64,000 nucleotides of DNA. Source: UBA668 sp039796575 (GTDB lineage Bacteria; Actinomycetota; Acidimicrobiia; Acidimicrobiales; Ilumatobacteraceae). How positions within the stretch are numbered: position 1 is the first letter of the stretch; each line of letters opens with the position of its first letter. Shown piece after piece: positions 9,518 to 17,011 of this stretch. The stretch spans positions 1-64,000 of the forward strand of contig JBDKJP010000125.1 of assembly GCA_039796575.1 (NCBI GenBank). The letters are read 5' to 3'. The notes under the pieces are model-generated. The model did not search any database. It was not told the origin of the DNA and was given only the letters and a program-made list of their open reading frames with translations. The position numbers were made by a program, and so were the translations under genes.

Positions 9518-9913
9518 TCACAGTCCGAAGCTCGCTCGGGCCGTGTCGACATCCCCGTGTATCTCGAACACACGGTCGAGCCGGATGAGGGTCAGAACCT
9601 TCAGCACCTCGGGTCGGATCGCCGCAAGCTTGACATCTCCATGCCCGATCCGGACCCGCTTGAAGAGGTGCACGATGGAGGAGATCCCGGAGCTGTCGAT
9701 GAACGTGACACCCGAAAGGTCAATGACAAAGTTCTGTTGGCCGGAGGCGAGCAGTTCGTTCAAGCGCGCCGACATCGCCGGGGCGTTGGATGCGTCGATC
9801 TCTCCACGCAGTGCGACCACACAGACTGTTTGAGCCGTAACACTGTGGTGAGCGACATCGATCTCGTACGTCGCGGCCTCCGTCGAGGTTTCTGGGCCCA
9901 GGGGAATCGTCAT
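9518..9913 (-). CDS. STAS-domain anti-sigma factor antagonist (second copy)
   Basis: A 131-residue STAS protein. A short N-terminal extension is followed by VCVVALRGEIDASNAP and the phospho-site loop DLSGVTFIDSSGISS (D73-S74-S75-G76), the site phosphorylated by RsbW-type kinases in SpoIIAA/RsbV. The ATG at 9913 overlaps the stop of the first STAS gene as ATGA (9910-9913). A longer frame reaching 10045 is unlikely because it would run inside that gene. Unphosphorylated STAS protein normally frees the kinase's target; the SpoIIE-type phosphatase upstream would reset it. With two different STAS partners next to one kinase, the two may read separate inputs, or one may act as a decoy. Confidence 0.9.
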   Translation of the reverse strand: MTIPLGPETSTEAATYEIDVAHHSVTAQTVCVVALRGEIDASNAPAMSARLNELLASGQQNFVIDLSGVTFIDSSGISSIVHLFKRVRIGHGDVKLAAIRPEVLKVLTLIRLDRVFEIHGDVDTARASFGL

Positions 9914-10263
9914 AACGGATGGACCTCCAAGGTCGGTGCGGCCACGGCTGCCGCCGCGTCTGCGAAAATGTGAAGCACGCGGTTCGTACGTGTCAGCTCG
10001 AAGACTCTGGTGACGGTTGCGTCGGCGCCACACACGGCGAACCACCCGCTCTCCTTGATCGACGCTCTGTGTGCGGCTACCAGCATGCCAAGGCCCGAGC
10101 TGTCGATGAACGGCACTCCGCTCAAATCCACGACCAGGCGGCGTCCCGGGCCGATCTCTGCGAGCACCACGTCGCGGACCTGAAGGGTCTGCGAGACGTC
10201 AAGCTCGCCTGTCAGGTGCACAATGGTGCTCGTTGCGTCGGGGTGGCTGACCTTGTGCTGCAT
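9910..10263 (-). CDS. STAS-domain anti-sigma factor antagonist (first copy)
   Basis: A 117-residue STAS protein with IVHLTGELDVSQT and the phospho-site loop DLSGVPFIDSSGLGML (D54-S55-S56-G57). The start is placed at ATG 10263 because AAGGAG lies 7 nt upstream; an in-frame codon at 10290 would overlap the preceding gene. The C-terminal half is Ala-rich (FADAAAAVAAP). Like its neighbour it should be the phosphorylatable partner of the kinase encoded at 9085-9516. The two STAS proteins are clearly divergent outside the DSSG loop, so this is not a recent duplication. Confidence 0.9.
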   Translation of the reverse strand: MQHKVSHPDATSTIVHLTGELDVSQTLQVRDVVLAEIGPGRRLVVDLSGVPFIDSSGLGMLVAAHRASIKESGWFAVCGADATVTRVFELTRTNRVLHIFADAAAAVAAPTLEVHPL

Positions 10264-10286
10264 CGCGTGCTCCTTACTGGCCGGTC

Positions 10287-11870
10287 TCAATCGATCTGCG
10301 CGAGGCGCCGGGTCATGTCCGGGTGATGTAGACCGGCGCGAGTGGCATCCACGACCTCAGGCGAGAACTGAGACCCGCGTCGCGTCTGGAGTTCGCTGTC
10401 GAGACGATCGAGCGACCAGCCGGTGTGCACCGGATCGGTGGTGGTCGACTCGACGATGAACTCGGCGATAGCAAGAATCCGGCCGCCAATGGGAAGCTCC
10501 TCGCCGGCCAACCCAGCCGGAAATCCCCATCCATCAAACCACTCGTGATGGGTGAGAACGGCGGCTGCCACGTCACCATGAAGCGGTAGGCGCTCAACGA
10601 GCGAGGCTCCCAGACTTGGATGATCGAAGTCCGCCTGGCGACCGTCTCCGAGTTCGATGACACCGGCGAGCCCGATGTCATGGATGTGACCGGCCAGTGT
10701 GATGGCTTCGATCTCCTCATGGCTCAGGTTCATCGCGCCGGCCACAGTGGCCGCTACTCCAGCAACTCGAGCGTGATGGCCATCGAGCCATGGTCGACGC
10801 AGATCGAGGGTGTCCGCAAGACCCCTCAATGTGGCCAGGTATCGCCTGTGGAACGCCGCAAGCGTCTCCTCGCTCGAGAGCATCAAGTTGGTCTGCTCCG
10901 CCAACGTGGCGAGCAGCGAGACCGCTTCCCTCTCGAACCGCATCGAGGAGCGGACGTTCAGCAACGCGACGACACCAATAGGAGTTCGATCGTGCAACAT
11001 CGGCAGCGCCAGCATTGAACGCACGCCGAGCTCATCGAGGTACTCGACATCACGAACCAGCACTGGACCCTCCTCGACGGCAGTCTCCCAGTCCAACAAC
11101 TGCGCCGACGGCGAGAGGTCGAGGCCCGCATCGACCGTTGGGTCGAGGCCGATCGCGAGACGTCGGAACGGTGGCCCGAACACATCGAGGATGCCGACCT
11201 CGGCCCCGGTGGCCCGTAGCGCGAGTCGCAGGCTGAGGTTGCAGAACTCCATTGTGTCGATGGCCGACTGCTGGAGATGAGTGCCGGCGCCCTTCATCGA
11301 CTCGGCAACTGCGAGCCGTCGGCTGGACTGCGCATCGTCGAGAATGGCGCATATGGCCGCGGTGAGCGGAACGCGGAGCGCAGCGTCCAATCGATGCAGA
11401 TCGTGCAGAGTCGGCGGGCCGAGGAGCACCACTCCACGGGCCGCGTTCGTGCCGACCCGGAGAGGCACGACCGACACTTCGCCAGCAGACGTGATCGCCG
11501 TTGCACGGGCTGCCACAGCAGTCGGCAACGTCGCTGGCAGCGTCGTCTGCGCCATGTCGGACCCTTCATCCCAGCCGGGACCGTCGACCCAATCGTCGTC
11601 GTCAACACTCGCGCGTCGTACGCGCCTCCCGCGTCGTGGTGTGCCGCGACCTCGGGCTTCACCCAGCAGCGGTGGCGAGCCGCTGCGGACGAGGTTGAAC
11701 GATCGGCCGCCGTCCTGGCAGGCGTAGAGGTGCACGGGCGACTCGGTCACCTCGGCGATCAGGTCGAGCACCAAGTCCAGTCGTTGCTCGCTGTCCAACT
11801 CCGAGAAGGCTGCAGCGACCAGGGCCTCGCCGACTTCGGCCAGTTCTCGATCGGCATGCCGACGGATCAC
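10287..11870 (-). CDS. GAF / HD-GYP domain protein with altered active-site residues
   Basis: A 527-residue cytoplasmic protein with GAF-like sensory regions (about residues 15-330) and a C-terminal HD-GYP domain. HD-GYP proteins hydrolyse cyclic-di-GMP. The HD pair is H397-D398 in HIHDIGLAG, where the usual Lys of HDIGK is Leu. The next motifs are H417-P418, HHEWFDG (H441, H442) and WGFP in place of GYP. The late metal-ligand Asp of the family (VAD-FDAL) is Glu (E470 in ILAIAEFIVE). Activity may therefore be weak or changed. It starts at a GTG overlapping the receiver gene stop as GTGA (11867-11870); the pair looks like a split RpfG-type regulator. It is probably a cyclic-nucleotide input to the same operon. 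Confidence 0.85.
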   Translation of the reverse strand: MIRRHADRELAEVGEALVAAAFSELDSEQRLDLVLDLIAEVTESPVHLYACQDGGRSFNLVRSGSPPLLGEARGRGTPRRGRRVRRASVDDDDWVDGPGWDEGSDMAQTTLPATLPTAVAARATAITSAGEVSVVPLRVGTNAARGVVLLGPPTLHDLHRLDAALRVPLTAAICAILDDAQSSRRLAVAESMKGAGTHLQQSAIDTMEFCNLSLRLALRATGAEVGILDVFGPPFRRLAIGLDPTVDAGLDLSPSAQLLDWETAVEEGPVLVRDVEYLDELGVRSMLALPMLHDRTPIGVVALLNVRSSMRFEREAVSLLATLAEQTNLMLSSEETLAAFHRRYLATLRGLADTLDLRRPWLDGHHARVAGVAATVAGAMNLSHEEIEAITLAGHIHDIGLAGVIELGDGRQADFDHPSLGASLVERLPLHGDVAAAVLTHHEWFDGWGFPAGLAGEELPIGGRILAIAEFIVESTTTDPVHTGWSLDRLDSELQTRRGSQFSPEVVDATRAGLHHPDMTRRLAQID

Positions 11871-12229
11871 GTCGAGACTCGCATGTGCACATCGGCGACG
11901 GCACGCAGCCTCGCGGGACTCAGCGGCTTCCCCATGAGTTCATCCGCCCCAGCCGCGATGGCCAGTTCCAGATCAGAGGGACGGGTGCGGGTGCTCAGCA
12001 TGACCACATGGACCGCGCCGGCAGCGCGGACATCCGGTACGAAATCGAGGCCACTCCCATCGGGCAGGTCGACCTCGCAGAACACCACCGTCGGCACCGA
12101 GGCCTGGAGGGAATGCCGCGCTTGGGCCAGATCGCACACCGCGGTCACGTGGAAGCCCGCGTTGACGAGCACGTATTCGAGCAGGCGTCGTGGGGTCGAG
12201 TGCGGTTCGACGACCAGGATGCTGCTCAT
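11867..12229 (-). CDS. Stand-alone receiver domain lacking the phospho-acceptor Asp
   Basis: A 120-residue CheY-like receiver with ILVVEPH at the N-terminus, VVFCEVDLPDGSG in the middle and MGKPLSP near the end (conserved Lys). In a normal receiver the sequence before LP is D-x-x-LP, with that Asp phosphorylated; here the position is Glu (E52). The N-terminal acidic pair is also reduced to one Glu (E8) followed by Pro. D54 is two residues away and unlikely to substitute. Loss of the acceptor suggests phosphorylation-independent signalling or a permanently 'on-like' state. The ATG at 12229 overlaps the stop of the phosphatase gene (12226-12229), and its own stop overlaps the HD-GYP gene, so the three are coupled. 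Confidence 0.9.
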   Translation of the reverse strand: MSSILVVEPHSTPRRLLEYVLVNAGFHVTAVCDLAQARHSLQASVPTVVFCEVDLPDGSGLDFVPDVRAAGAVHVVMLSTRTRPSDLELAIAAGADELMGKPLSPARLRAVADVHMRVST

Positions 12230-13842
12230 GTCGCTACGACGGCCTTGCGATACAGCACGACGACGGTGATGTCATCGAGCTGGGATGCCCCTTGAGAGAA
12301 CTCCGAGAGCGCTGCGTAGACGCCGCGAATGACCGCCTCTGCGGCTTGCCCGCGGAGGCGGTGGAGCAGCGCTGCGAACGCATCCTCACCGAAGAACGCC
12401 CCATCAGGATCCCTCGCCTCGATGACACCATCGGTGTACAGAACTAGCATGTCGCCGGGCGCCAACACGCGATGCTCATACAGGTAGTCCGCGTCGTCGA
12501 CGAAGCCGAAGGGGAACCCGTCAGGGTTGAGCCATTCCACGGTTCCGTCGTTGCGGGCGATCACCGCCGGGTTGTGACCACCCGCGGCAAGGTCCAGCGC
12601 CCCGCTCCCCGGTTCCAAGGTGCAGGCCTGCACCGTGATGAACAATCCAGCCGCCGAGACATCCCCGCTGGTCATCGAGTTGGCAACGCGCAAGGCTTCC
12701 GAGGGGCTCGCGCCCTGCTTCAAGCTCCACCGCACGGCGTTGCGGGCGTGTCCCATCATCATCGCCGAGCCGATGCTGTGTCCGGCCACGTCTGCGATCA
12801 AGAGCGCGAGCCGACCGCCCTCGACCATGAGGTAGTCGTAACAGTCGCCGCCGACCGTTGCGGCTGCCACGCATCTTGCCGCAAGGTCGTATCCGTCGAT
12901 CTCAGGAGGCGAGGTAGGTAGTAATGACTGCTGAATCTCGGCGGCCAGTTCGAGCTCGCGTTCGACCCGCGCTGCGTTCTGGGCTGTCCGCACGAGCCGG
13001 CAGTTGTGGATGCTCGTACCGAGGTAGCTGGCGATGGTCGTTGCGAGATTCTCCTCGGATGCGCCGAACTTCCCCCCTGAACGATGCCCGATGAGCGTCA
13101 ACACGCCGAACGATCGACGCTCACCACTCGTCTGAAACCGGCTGAACGGCACCGCGAGTACTGCCTCACGTTGCGAGGGGACGAGCGCGTCACCCCAGGA
13201 CTCGTCCTGATAGAGATTGACCAGGTGGCCCCACTGGGCGGCGTAACCCGACACGCCAGAGCCGCGACGGATGACCTCAGTGGAGAACTGTTCGAAACCG
13301 CGGTGAGTCACAACCGTGAGGTCAACGCTCCCTGTGCGCTCGATGGCAACGAAGCCACGAACGGCGGAAAGCGCATCGAGGGCCGCCTCCAAGCCGATTT
13401 GGCAGATGGACGTCTCGTCGAGCAACGAACTCATCGCCTCACTGAGGTGACTCAGCAAGGCGACCTCCTCAAGCCGTGCCACGAGCTCGGCGGTCATCTC
13501 CTCCAACTCCATCTCGCGCTGCACAACATCGCCGAGACATGCAGCGACCGAATGGGCGATGGCACCGATCGTCGCGTCGCTCTCACCATCGACCCGGTTC
13601 GAATAACCGACGACAGTGCCGACCATCCGCTCATTCACCTTGATGGGGTGCACCTGCTGCGCGAGCAGATCGTTGCGCGCCTCGTCCGGTACGTCGATCT
13701 CGAACAATGGCGCACCATCGCTGTGATACGCGCCGAAGCCAGCACCGAGCTGCCGGACCACGGCGCGCAGTGCCTCTGCTGAGCCGAGGCGTCCCCACAC
13801 GCAAGGACGCGCGGACGAACCGTGAACGAGTGTGACTGACAC
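12226..13842 (-). CDS. GAF-SpoIIE (RsbU-like) protein phosphatase
   Basis: A 538-residue protein, first gene of the 12-gene run. Domain order: N-terminal sensory region (about 15-115), short helical linker, GAF (about 130-290), the coiled coil ELELAAEIQQSLLP typical of RsbU/RsbP, then an SpoIIE/PP2C phosphatase domain (about 325-530). Metal-binding motifs are present: GGDCYDYL, IADVAGHSIGSAMMM, GGHNPAV, LYTDGVIEARD and LDDITVVVL. Such enzymes dephosphorylate STAS antagonists and so switch on the kinase-controlled pathway. GTG 13842 is the first plausible start. No transmembrane segment is seen, so the signal is likely cytoplasmic (ligand, redox or protein contact through GAF). Confidence 0.92.
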   Translation of the reverse strand: MSVTLVHGSSARPCVWGRLGSAEALRAVVRQLGAGFGAYHSDGAPLFEIDVPDEARNDLLAQQVHPIKVNERMVGTVVGYSNRVDGESDATIGAIAHSVAACLGDVVQREMELEEMTAELVARLEEVALLSHLSEAMSSLLDETSICQIGLEAALDALSAVRGFVAIERTGSVDLTVVTHRGFEQFSTEVIRRGSGVSGYAAQWGHLVNLYQDESWGDALVPSQREAVLAVPFSRFQTSGERRSFGVLTLIGHRSGGKFGASEENLATTIASYLGTSIHNCRLVRTAQNAARVERELELAAEIQQSLLPTSPPEIDGYDLAARCVAAATVGGDCYDYLMVEGGRLALLIADVAGHSIGSAMMMGHARNAVRWSLKQGASPSEALRVANSMTSGDVSAAGLFITVQACTLEPGSGALDLAAGGHNPAVIARNDGTVEWLNPDGFPFGFVDDADYLYEHRVLAPGDMLVLYTDGVIEARDPDGAFFGEDAFAALLHRLRGQAAEAVIRGVYAALSEFSQGASQLDDITVVVLYRKAVVAT

Positions 13843-14225
13843 ACTTGTCTATCGGACATGGTTGTACAGTACTTGAGCACTGGGCGTGAGTCGGGGATGG
13901 GACTCAGTCCAGTCGCACGTCCGATCGAGTCGAGCGGCAAGGTCGGGATCGGAAGCAATACGCCACGTCATCCATGCCCGTCGAGGGACCCACCCGGTCG
14001 ACCATGGCCACCCTCACGGGCGACCACACAACGGAGTCGGCCAACGACGTCGGCAGGCGGTCGAAGACCAGAGGACTCCAACGCCATCGCGGACCACTTG
14101 GCTCACTGGACGGTCAGACGCACCTTGACCACCTCAACCTCGCGCTTCGGCCGCTCCGTGATGAGCCGGAGGCTGAACGTGCCGGCGGGCCGGACGTCAT
14201 GCTCACCCTGAGCGGCGAGACATGC
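13843..14225 (-). promoter_or_regulatory. Intergenic region before the partner-switch/Pel operon
   Basis: This is the only long gap in the minus-strand series from 16.7 kb down to 0.2 kb, so it is the likely promoter region of the 12-gene operon. A short dyad GTACAGTAC lies at 13864-13872, just upstream of the phosphatase start. No convincing -35/-10 pair or SigB-like element was found. The part from 14103 to 14225 reads in frame after the diguanylate-cyclase stop as 40 codons ending LITERPKREVEVVKVRLTVQ. The last 30 of these have almost only G or C at third positions, so this may be a decayed coding end. Plus-strand frames across the gap (for example from 13974) resemble no known protein. 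Confidence 0.4.
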
Positions 14226-16133
14226 CTACCCATCAAGTGGGTCATCGTCCCTGGCGAGGCTGGCCAGGACACCGACCGAGCCGTCACGGGTGGCCTCGCG
14301 TGAACGTTGGCCTCGTCCGGGCGGTGCCGTCACTCCAACGTCGTCGGCGATGACGACGCAGTCTCGGCCCTTCTCCTTCGCCTCATAGAGAGCATCGTCG
14401 GCGAGCCGCACAGCTTCCTCCAGGCTCGAACACGCTGCCGCATCGACCACGCCGTAGCTGACCGTGAACCCTGGAAGGTCGCTGGTCGACAGGAGCGCGG
14501 CGAGCGTTAGGCGGAGCTGCCCCAGTACCTCGGTGGCTTGCGCGGGAGTCAGTCTTGGCATCGCGAGAGCGAACTCCTCGCCGCCCCATCGACCCATGAA
14601 GTCCTCCTGCCGGAGCGAGCGCCGAGCGACGTCGCTGAACGTCTTCAACGCTCGGTCCCCGGTCTCGTGGCCGTACGTGTCGTTCACCCGCTTGAAGTGA
14701 TCGATGTCGGCCATGACAAGCGCGAAGGGAACCTCCGACCGCCGGAGCGAGCGGGTCCGCGATTGAAAGGTTCGTCGGTTCATGAGCCCGGTCAGTGAAT
14801 CGGTTGACGCTTGTTCCTGTGTCCGAACCATTGTACGAAGCATGCCGATCCTCGCTCCGGCCTGAGCTGCGAGTGTCGTCAACGCCTCCATCTGGGTAGG
14901 GGTCGGCGAGGACCGCTCCTCACCCACCGAGTGAATGACGCCCAATGCTCTGCCCATGAAACTCACGGGGACGCAGACAGCCGAACACGGTTCGACGCCT
15001 CGATTTCGCAAGTGGGGGCAAGCATCGACAGCCTCGCTGGTCGAGAACAGCACAGGGGTGCCGCTCCGGACCGCGACACAGGAGAACGGCGAGCCGACCG
15101 GACAACCAGGACCTTCGCTGTTTGCCCCCGCCACGACCGCCTGCTCGAGGTTTGACTTGCTGTTGTCAGCGAGTAGGAGCTCGGTGGACCGTTCCGGCAG
15201 CGAGTTGTCGAGGGTGAGACCGACCACATCGAGCGCTGCGACTTCGTCGTCTGCCATCTCGAAGGCTCGTTGTACTCGGCTCGCGATCTCCTGGCGATGG
15301 TGATCGGCCCGCAGCGCCTCTTCCCGATGCCGAAGTTCGGCGAGCATACGGTTGAAGGCTCCTGCAAGCCGGCCGGTTTCGTCGTTGCTGTCAACGTCGG
15401 CCTCGGCATGCAGATCACCGTCTGCTGCCCGTTCAGCCGCGAGTTGGACTCGATGCAGTGGGTCGCGAATGAGTTTGGTCACAGCCCAACTCGCGCTCAG
15501 CATCACCACCAGGGCCACAACGCCGAGCATCACGCCGAGAGCGCGCGCGTCCTCGGACGTGGTGTGGAAGCGTTCGATCGCAGCGACCCGGCCATCCTCG
15601 GCGATCGAAGCGATGCGCTGGGCATCTTCCGCGATGAGATGGGTCGCAAGCGACTCCGCGCCGAGGGTCAGATTCCTGGCAAGGTTGAGTTCGCCGTTGT
15701 CGAGCGCCTGGACGACGAGCTGATCTGACGCCAGAAACGTGCGGTAACTGGTGTCAAGCTTGTCGATCAGTGCATGCGTCCTCGCGTCGCCGCCCGCTGT
15801 CCTCAGGGATCGGAGTGCCGCCTCGAACCTGATGACAGCCTTGTCGAACTCCGACCGGTCAATCGGCCAGTCCATCACGTAGGCCGCCTGTTCAGCTCGA
15901 AGATCCGCTGCTGCGAAGCGGAGTTCGGCCGCAGCGCTCGCGCGACCGACGGCGACTCGGTCGATCTGATCGTTGGCGGCACCGAGGCGGCTCACGGTGA
16001 GCAGTAGTGCGCCGATGACGAGGAACAGAACGAACAGCAGGGCGACGAAGCCGACCCGAAGCTTGCCGCCGACAGAGACATCGGCAATTCGACGCTGGAA
16101 CCGCTCGAGGCGCGGTTCAGTCGATGTGGCCAT
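14226..16133 (-). CDS. Membrane GAF-GGDEF diguanylate cyclase with HAMP
   Basis: A 635-residue membrane-bound diguanylate cyclase making cyclic-di-GMP from GTP. It has a transmembrane segment near residues 25-47, a helical extracytoplasmic sensor of the four-helix/CHASE3 type, a second membrane segment near 200-222, HAMP, then a GAF domain with cysteines C344, C352, C372, C383 and C387 (CPVGSPFSC and CPHLRNRGVEPCSAVC). The C-terminal GGDEF domain has DSLTGLMNRR, the active-site GGEEF (517-521), and an RQED inhibition site (508-511) exactly five residues before it. It therefore looks active and product-inhibited. The start at ATG 16133 follows GAAAGGA; GTG 16154 is an alternative. It overlaps the lipoprotein gene by 17 nt, suggesting joint expression. 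Confidence 0.92.
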   Translation of the reverse strand: MATSTEPRLERFQRRIADVSVGGKLRVGFVALLFVLFLVIGALLLTVSRLGAANDQIDRVAVGRASAAAELRFAAADLRAEQAAYVMDWPIDRSEFDKAVIRFEAALRSLRTAGGDARTHALIDKLDTSYRTFLASDQLVVQALDNGELNLARNLTLGAESLATHLIAEDAQRIASIAEDGRVAAIERFHTTSEDARALGVMLGVVALVVMLSASWAVTKLIRDPLHRVQLAAERAADGDLHAEADVDSNDETGRLAGAFNRMLAELRHREEALRADHHRQEIASRVQRAFEMADDEVAALDVVGLTLDNSLPERSTELLLADNSKSNLEQAVVAGANSEGPGCPVGSPFSCVAVRSGTPVLFSTSEAVDACPHLRNRGVEPCSAVCVPVSFMGRALGVIHSVGEERSSPTPTQMEALTTLAAQAGARIGMLRTMVRTQEQASTDSLTGLMNRRTFQSRTRSLRRSEVPFALVMADIDHFKRVNDTYGHETGDRALKTFSDVARRSLRQEDFMGRWGGEEFALAMPRLTPAQATEVLGQLRLTLAALLSTSDLPGFTVSYGVVDAAACSSLEEAVRLADDALYEAKEKGRDCVVIADDVGVTAPPGRGQRSREATRDGSVGVLASLARDDDPLDG

Positions 16134-16692
16134 CAAACGCGATCCTTTCGCCACGAATGCTCACCGTCACGCTGATGTCGGCGGGACCTGCGATCGGCAC
16201 GTTGTTCCCATAATGACGGTCTCGACTTCCAATGCTCAGATCTTGCATCTCCGCTGCCGCCACCTCGAAGCGCTGCCCGGTCGACAAGTTGACCACGATC
16301 AGGGTCAGGTCGAGACCGGGAACGGGCAGTCCCGATGTCCGGTCGTACACATGGACCTCTACATGGCGGGCATCAACGACGATCGGAGCGCCCTCGCCCG
16401 CGATGATGGCTTCACCTTCGATCGGATGCTCGATGCTGCGCGCCTCGTCGGAGTACATGGCCTCAGCTGGAAGAACATTGGCGACCGCAATGAAATGATC
16501 CGTCGTTGCGAGACGTGTCCAACCCGCCACAGAGGCGATGGGGCCATCCTGTCGCAAATCCGCCCGGCCAGATCCGGTCGAGACCAGGGTGCAACCGCCC
16601 AGCGCCACCAACGCCACTACCAACGACGTGAGGCGCCGCGTCAAACGACGCTCGGACGGTACTGCCCATTTCCTCATCCAGTGTGCTGTCAT
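16117..16692 (-). CDS. Tp34/iron-transport-like periplasmic lipoprotein
   Basis: A 191-residue secreted lipoprotein. A basic N-terminus, the hydrophobic segment LTSLVVALVALGG and lipobox Cys C34 predict lipid anchoring outside the membrane. The C-terminal part, with VEVHVYDRTSGLPVPGLDL and EMQDLSIGSRDRHYGNNV (M149, H160-Y161-G162-N163-N164), resembles the Tp34/P19 periplasmic metal-binding family, where Met and His ligands bind Cu or Fe. That assignment is by recalled motif only. The start at ATG 16692 is chosen for GAAGGTG about 8 nt upstream. It overlaps the diguanylate cyclase gene, so the lipoprotein may feed a metal or redox signal to the membrane sensor. Confidence 0.65.
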   Translation of the reverse strand: MTAHWMRKWAVPSERRLTRRLTSLVVALVALGGCTLVSTGSGRADLRQDGPIASVAGWTRLATTDHFIAVANVLPAEAMYSDEARSIEHPIEGEAIIAGEGAPIVVDARHVEVHVYDRTSGLPVPGLDLTLIVVNLSTGQRFEVAAAEMQDLSIGSRDRHYGNNVPIAGPADISVTVSIRGERIAFDGHID

Positions 16693-17011
16693 CGGAATCA
16701 CCTTCGCTTGCAACGAGTGACACAGTTTTCGGCACCCAGTGGGTTCAACTTGAGAGGACTCGCGCGTGGAGCTCGCAAAGTGTTGACGAGTCGCCCCGGG
16801 TGTGATGCGGCGCCTACTCCGCGGAACTGGAGGGCTGGAGGGCTGGAGGGCTGGAGGGCTGGAGGGCTGGAGGGGAAGTAGACCGCAGTGTGACGAAGCC
16901 GCCGCTCTGTGGTCGTTCCGTGTATGCACAACCTGAATGACAGCGGAACCGAACGACACCGGTGGATGGACAACCACCACACCCGTGTCGGCGCGCTCTA
17001 CGTTCGCGGGG
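16693..17011. other. Divergent intergenic region with octamer repeats
   Basis: This region separates the minus-strand regulatory/polysaccharide genes from the plus-strand methyltransferase and must hold both promoters. It contains the CTGGAGGG octamer array at 16827-16874. An in-frame ATG at 16937 could extend the methyltransferase, but the codons between 16937 and 17011 have poor third-position GC. No clear promoter consensus was found. Base composition changes here, from the lower-GC left part to the uniformly GC-rich right part of the window. Confidence 0.5.
16827..16874. repeat. Six tandem copies of the octamer CTGGAGGG
   Basis: Six perfect head-to-tail copies of an 8-bp unit lie at 16827-16874, followed by one extra G. 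The array is non-coding and sits 135 bp upstream of the lipoprotein start and about 140 bp upstream of the methyltransferase start. Because the unit is not a multiple of three and lies in a promoter region, copy-number change could alter promoter spacing; that is inference. No similar array was noticed elsewhere in the window. Confidence 0.95.

Noticed and set aside
13974..14303. A plus-strand small gene of 109 codons in the intergenic gap
   Set aside because: It runs into the 3' end of the diguanylate-cyclase gene, has no ribosome site, and is compositionally like other shadow frames.
16827..16874. CRISPR-like array
   Set aside because: The 8-bp units are directly adjacent with no spacers and no cas genes nearby.
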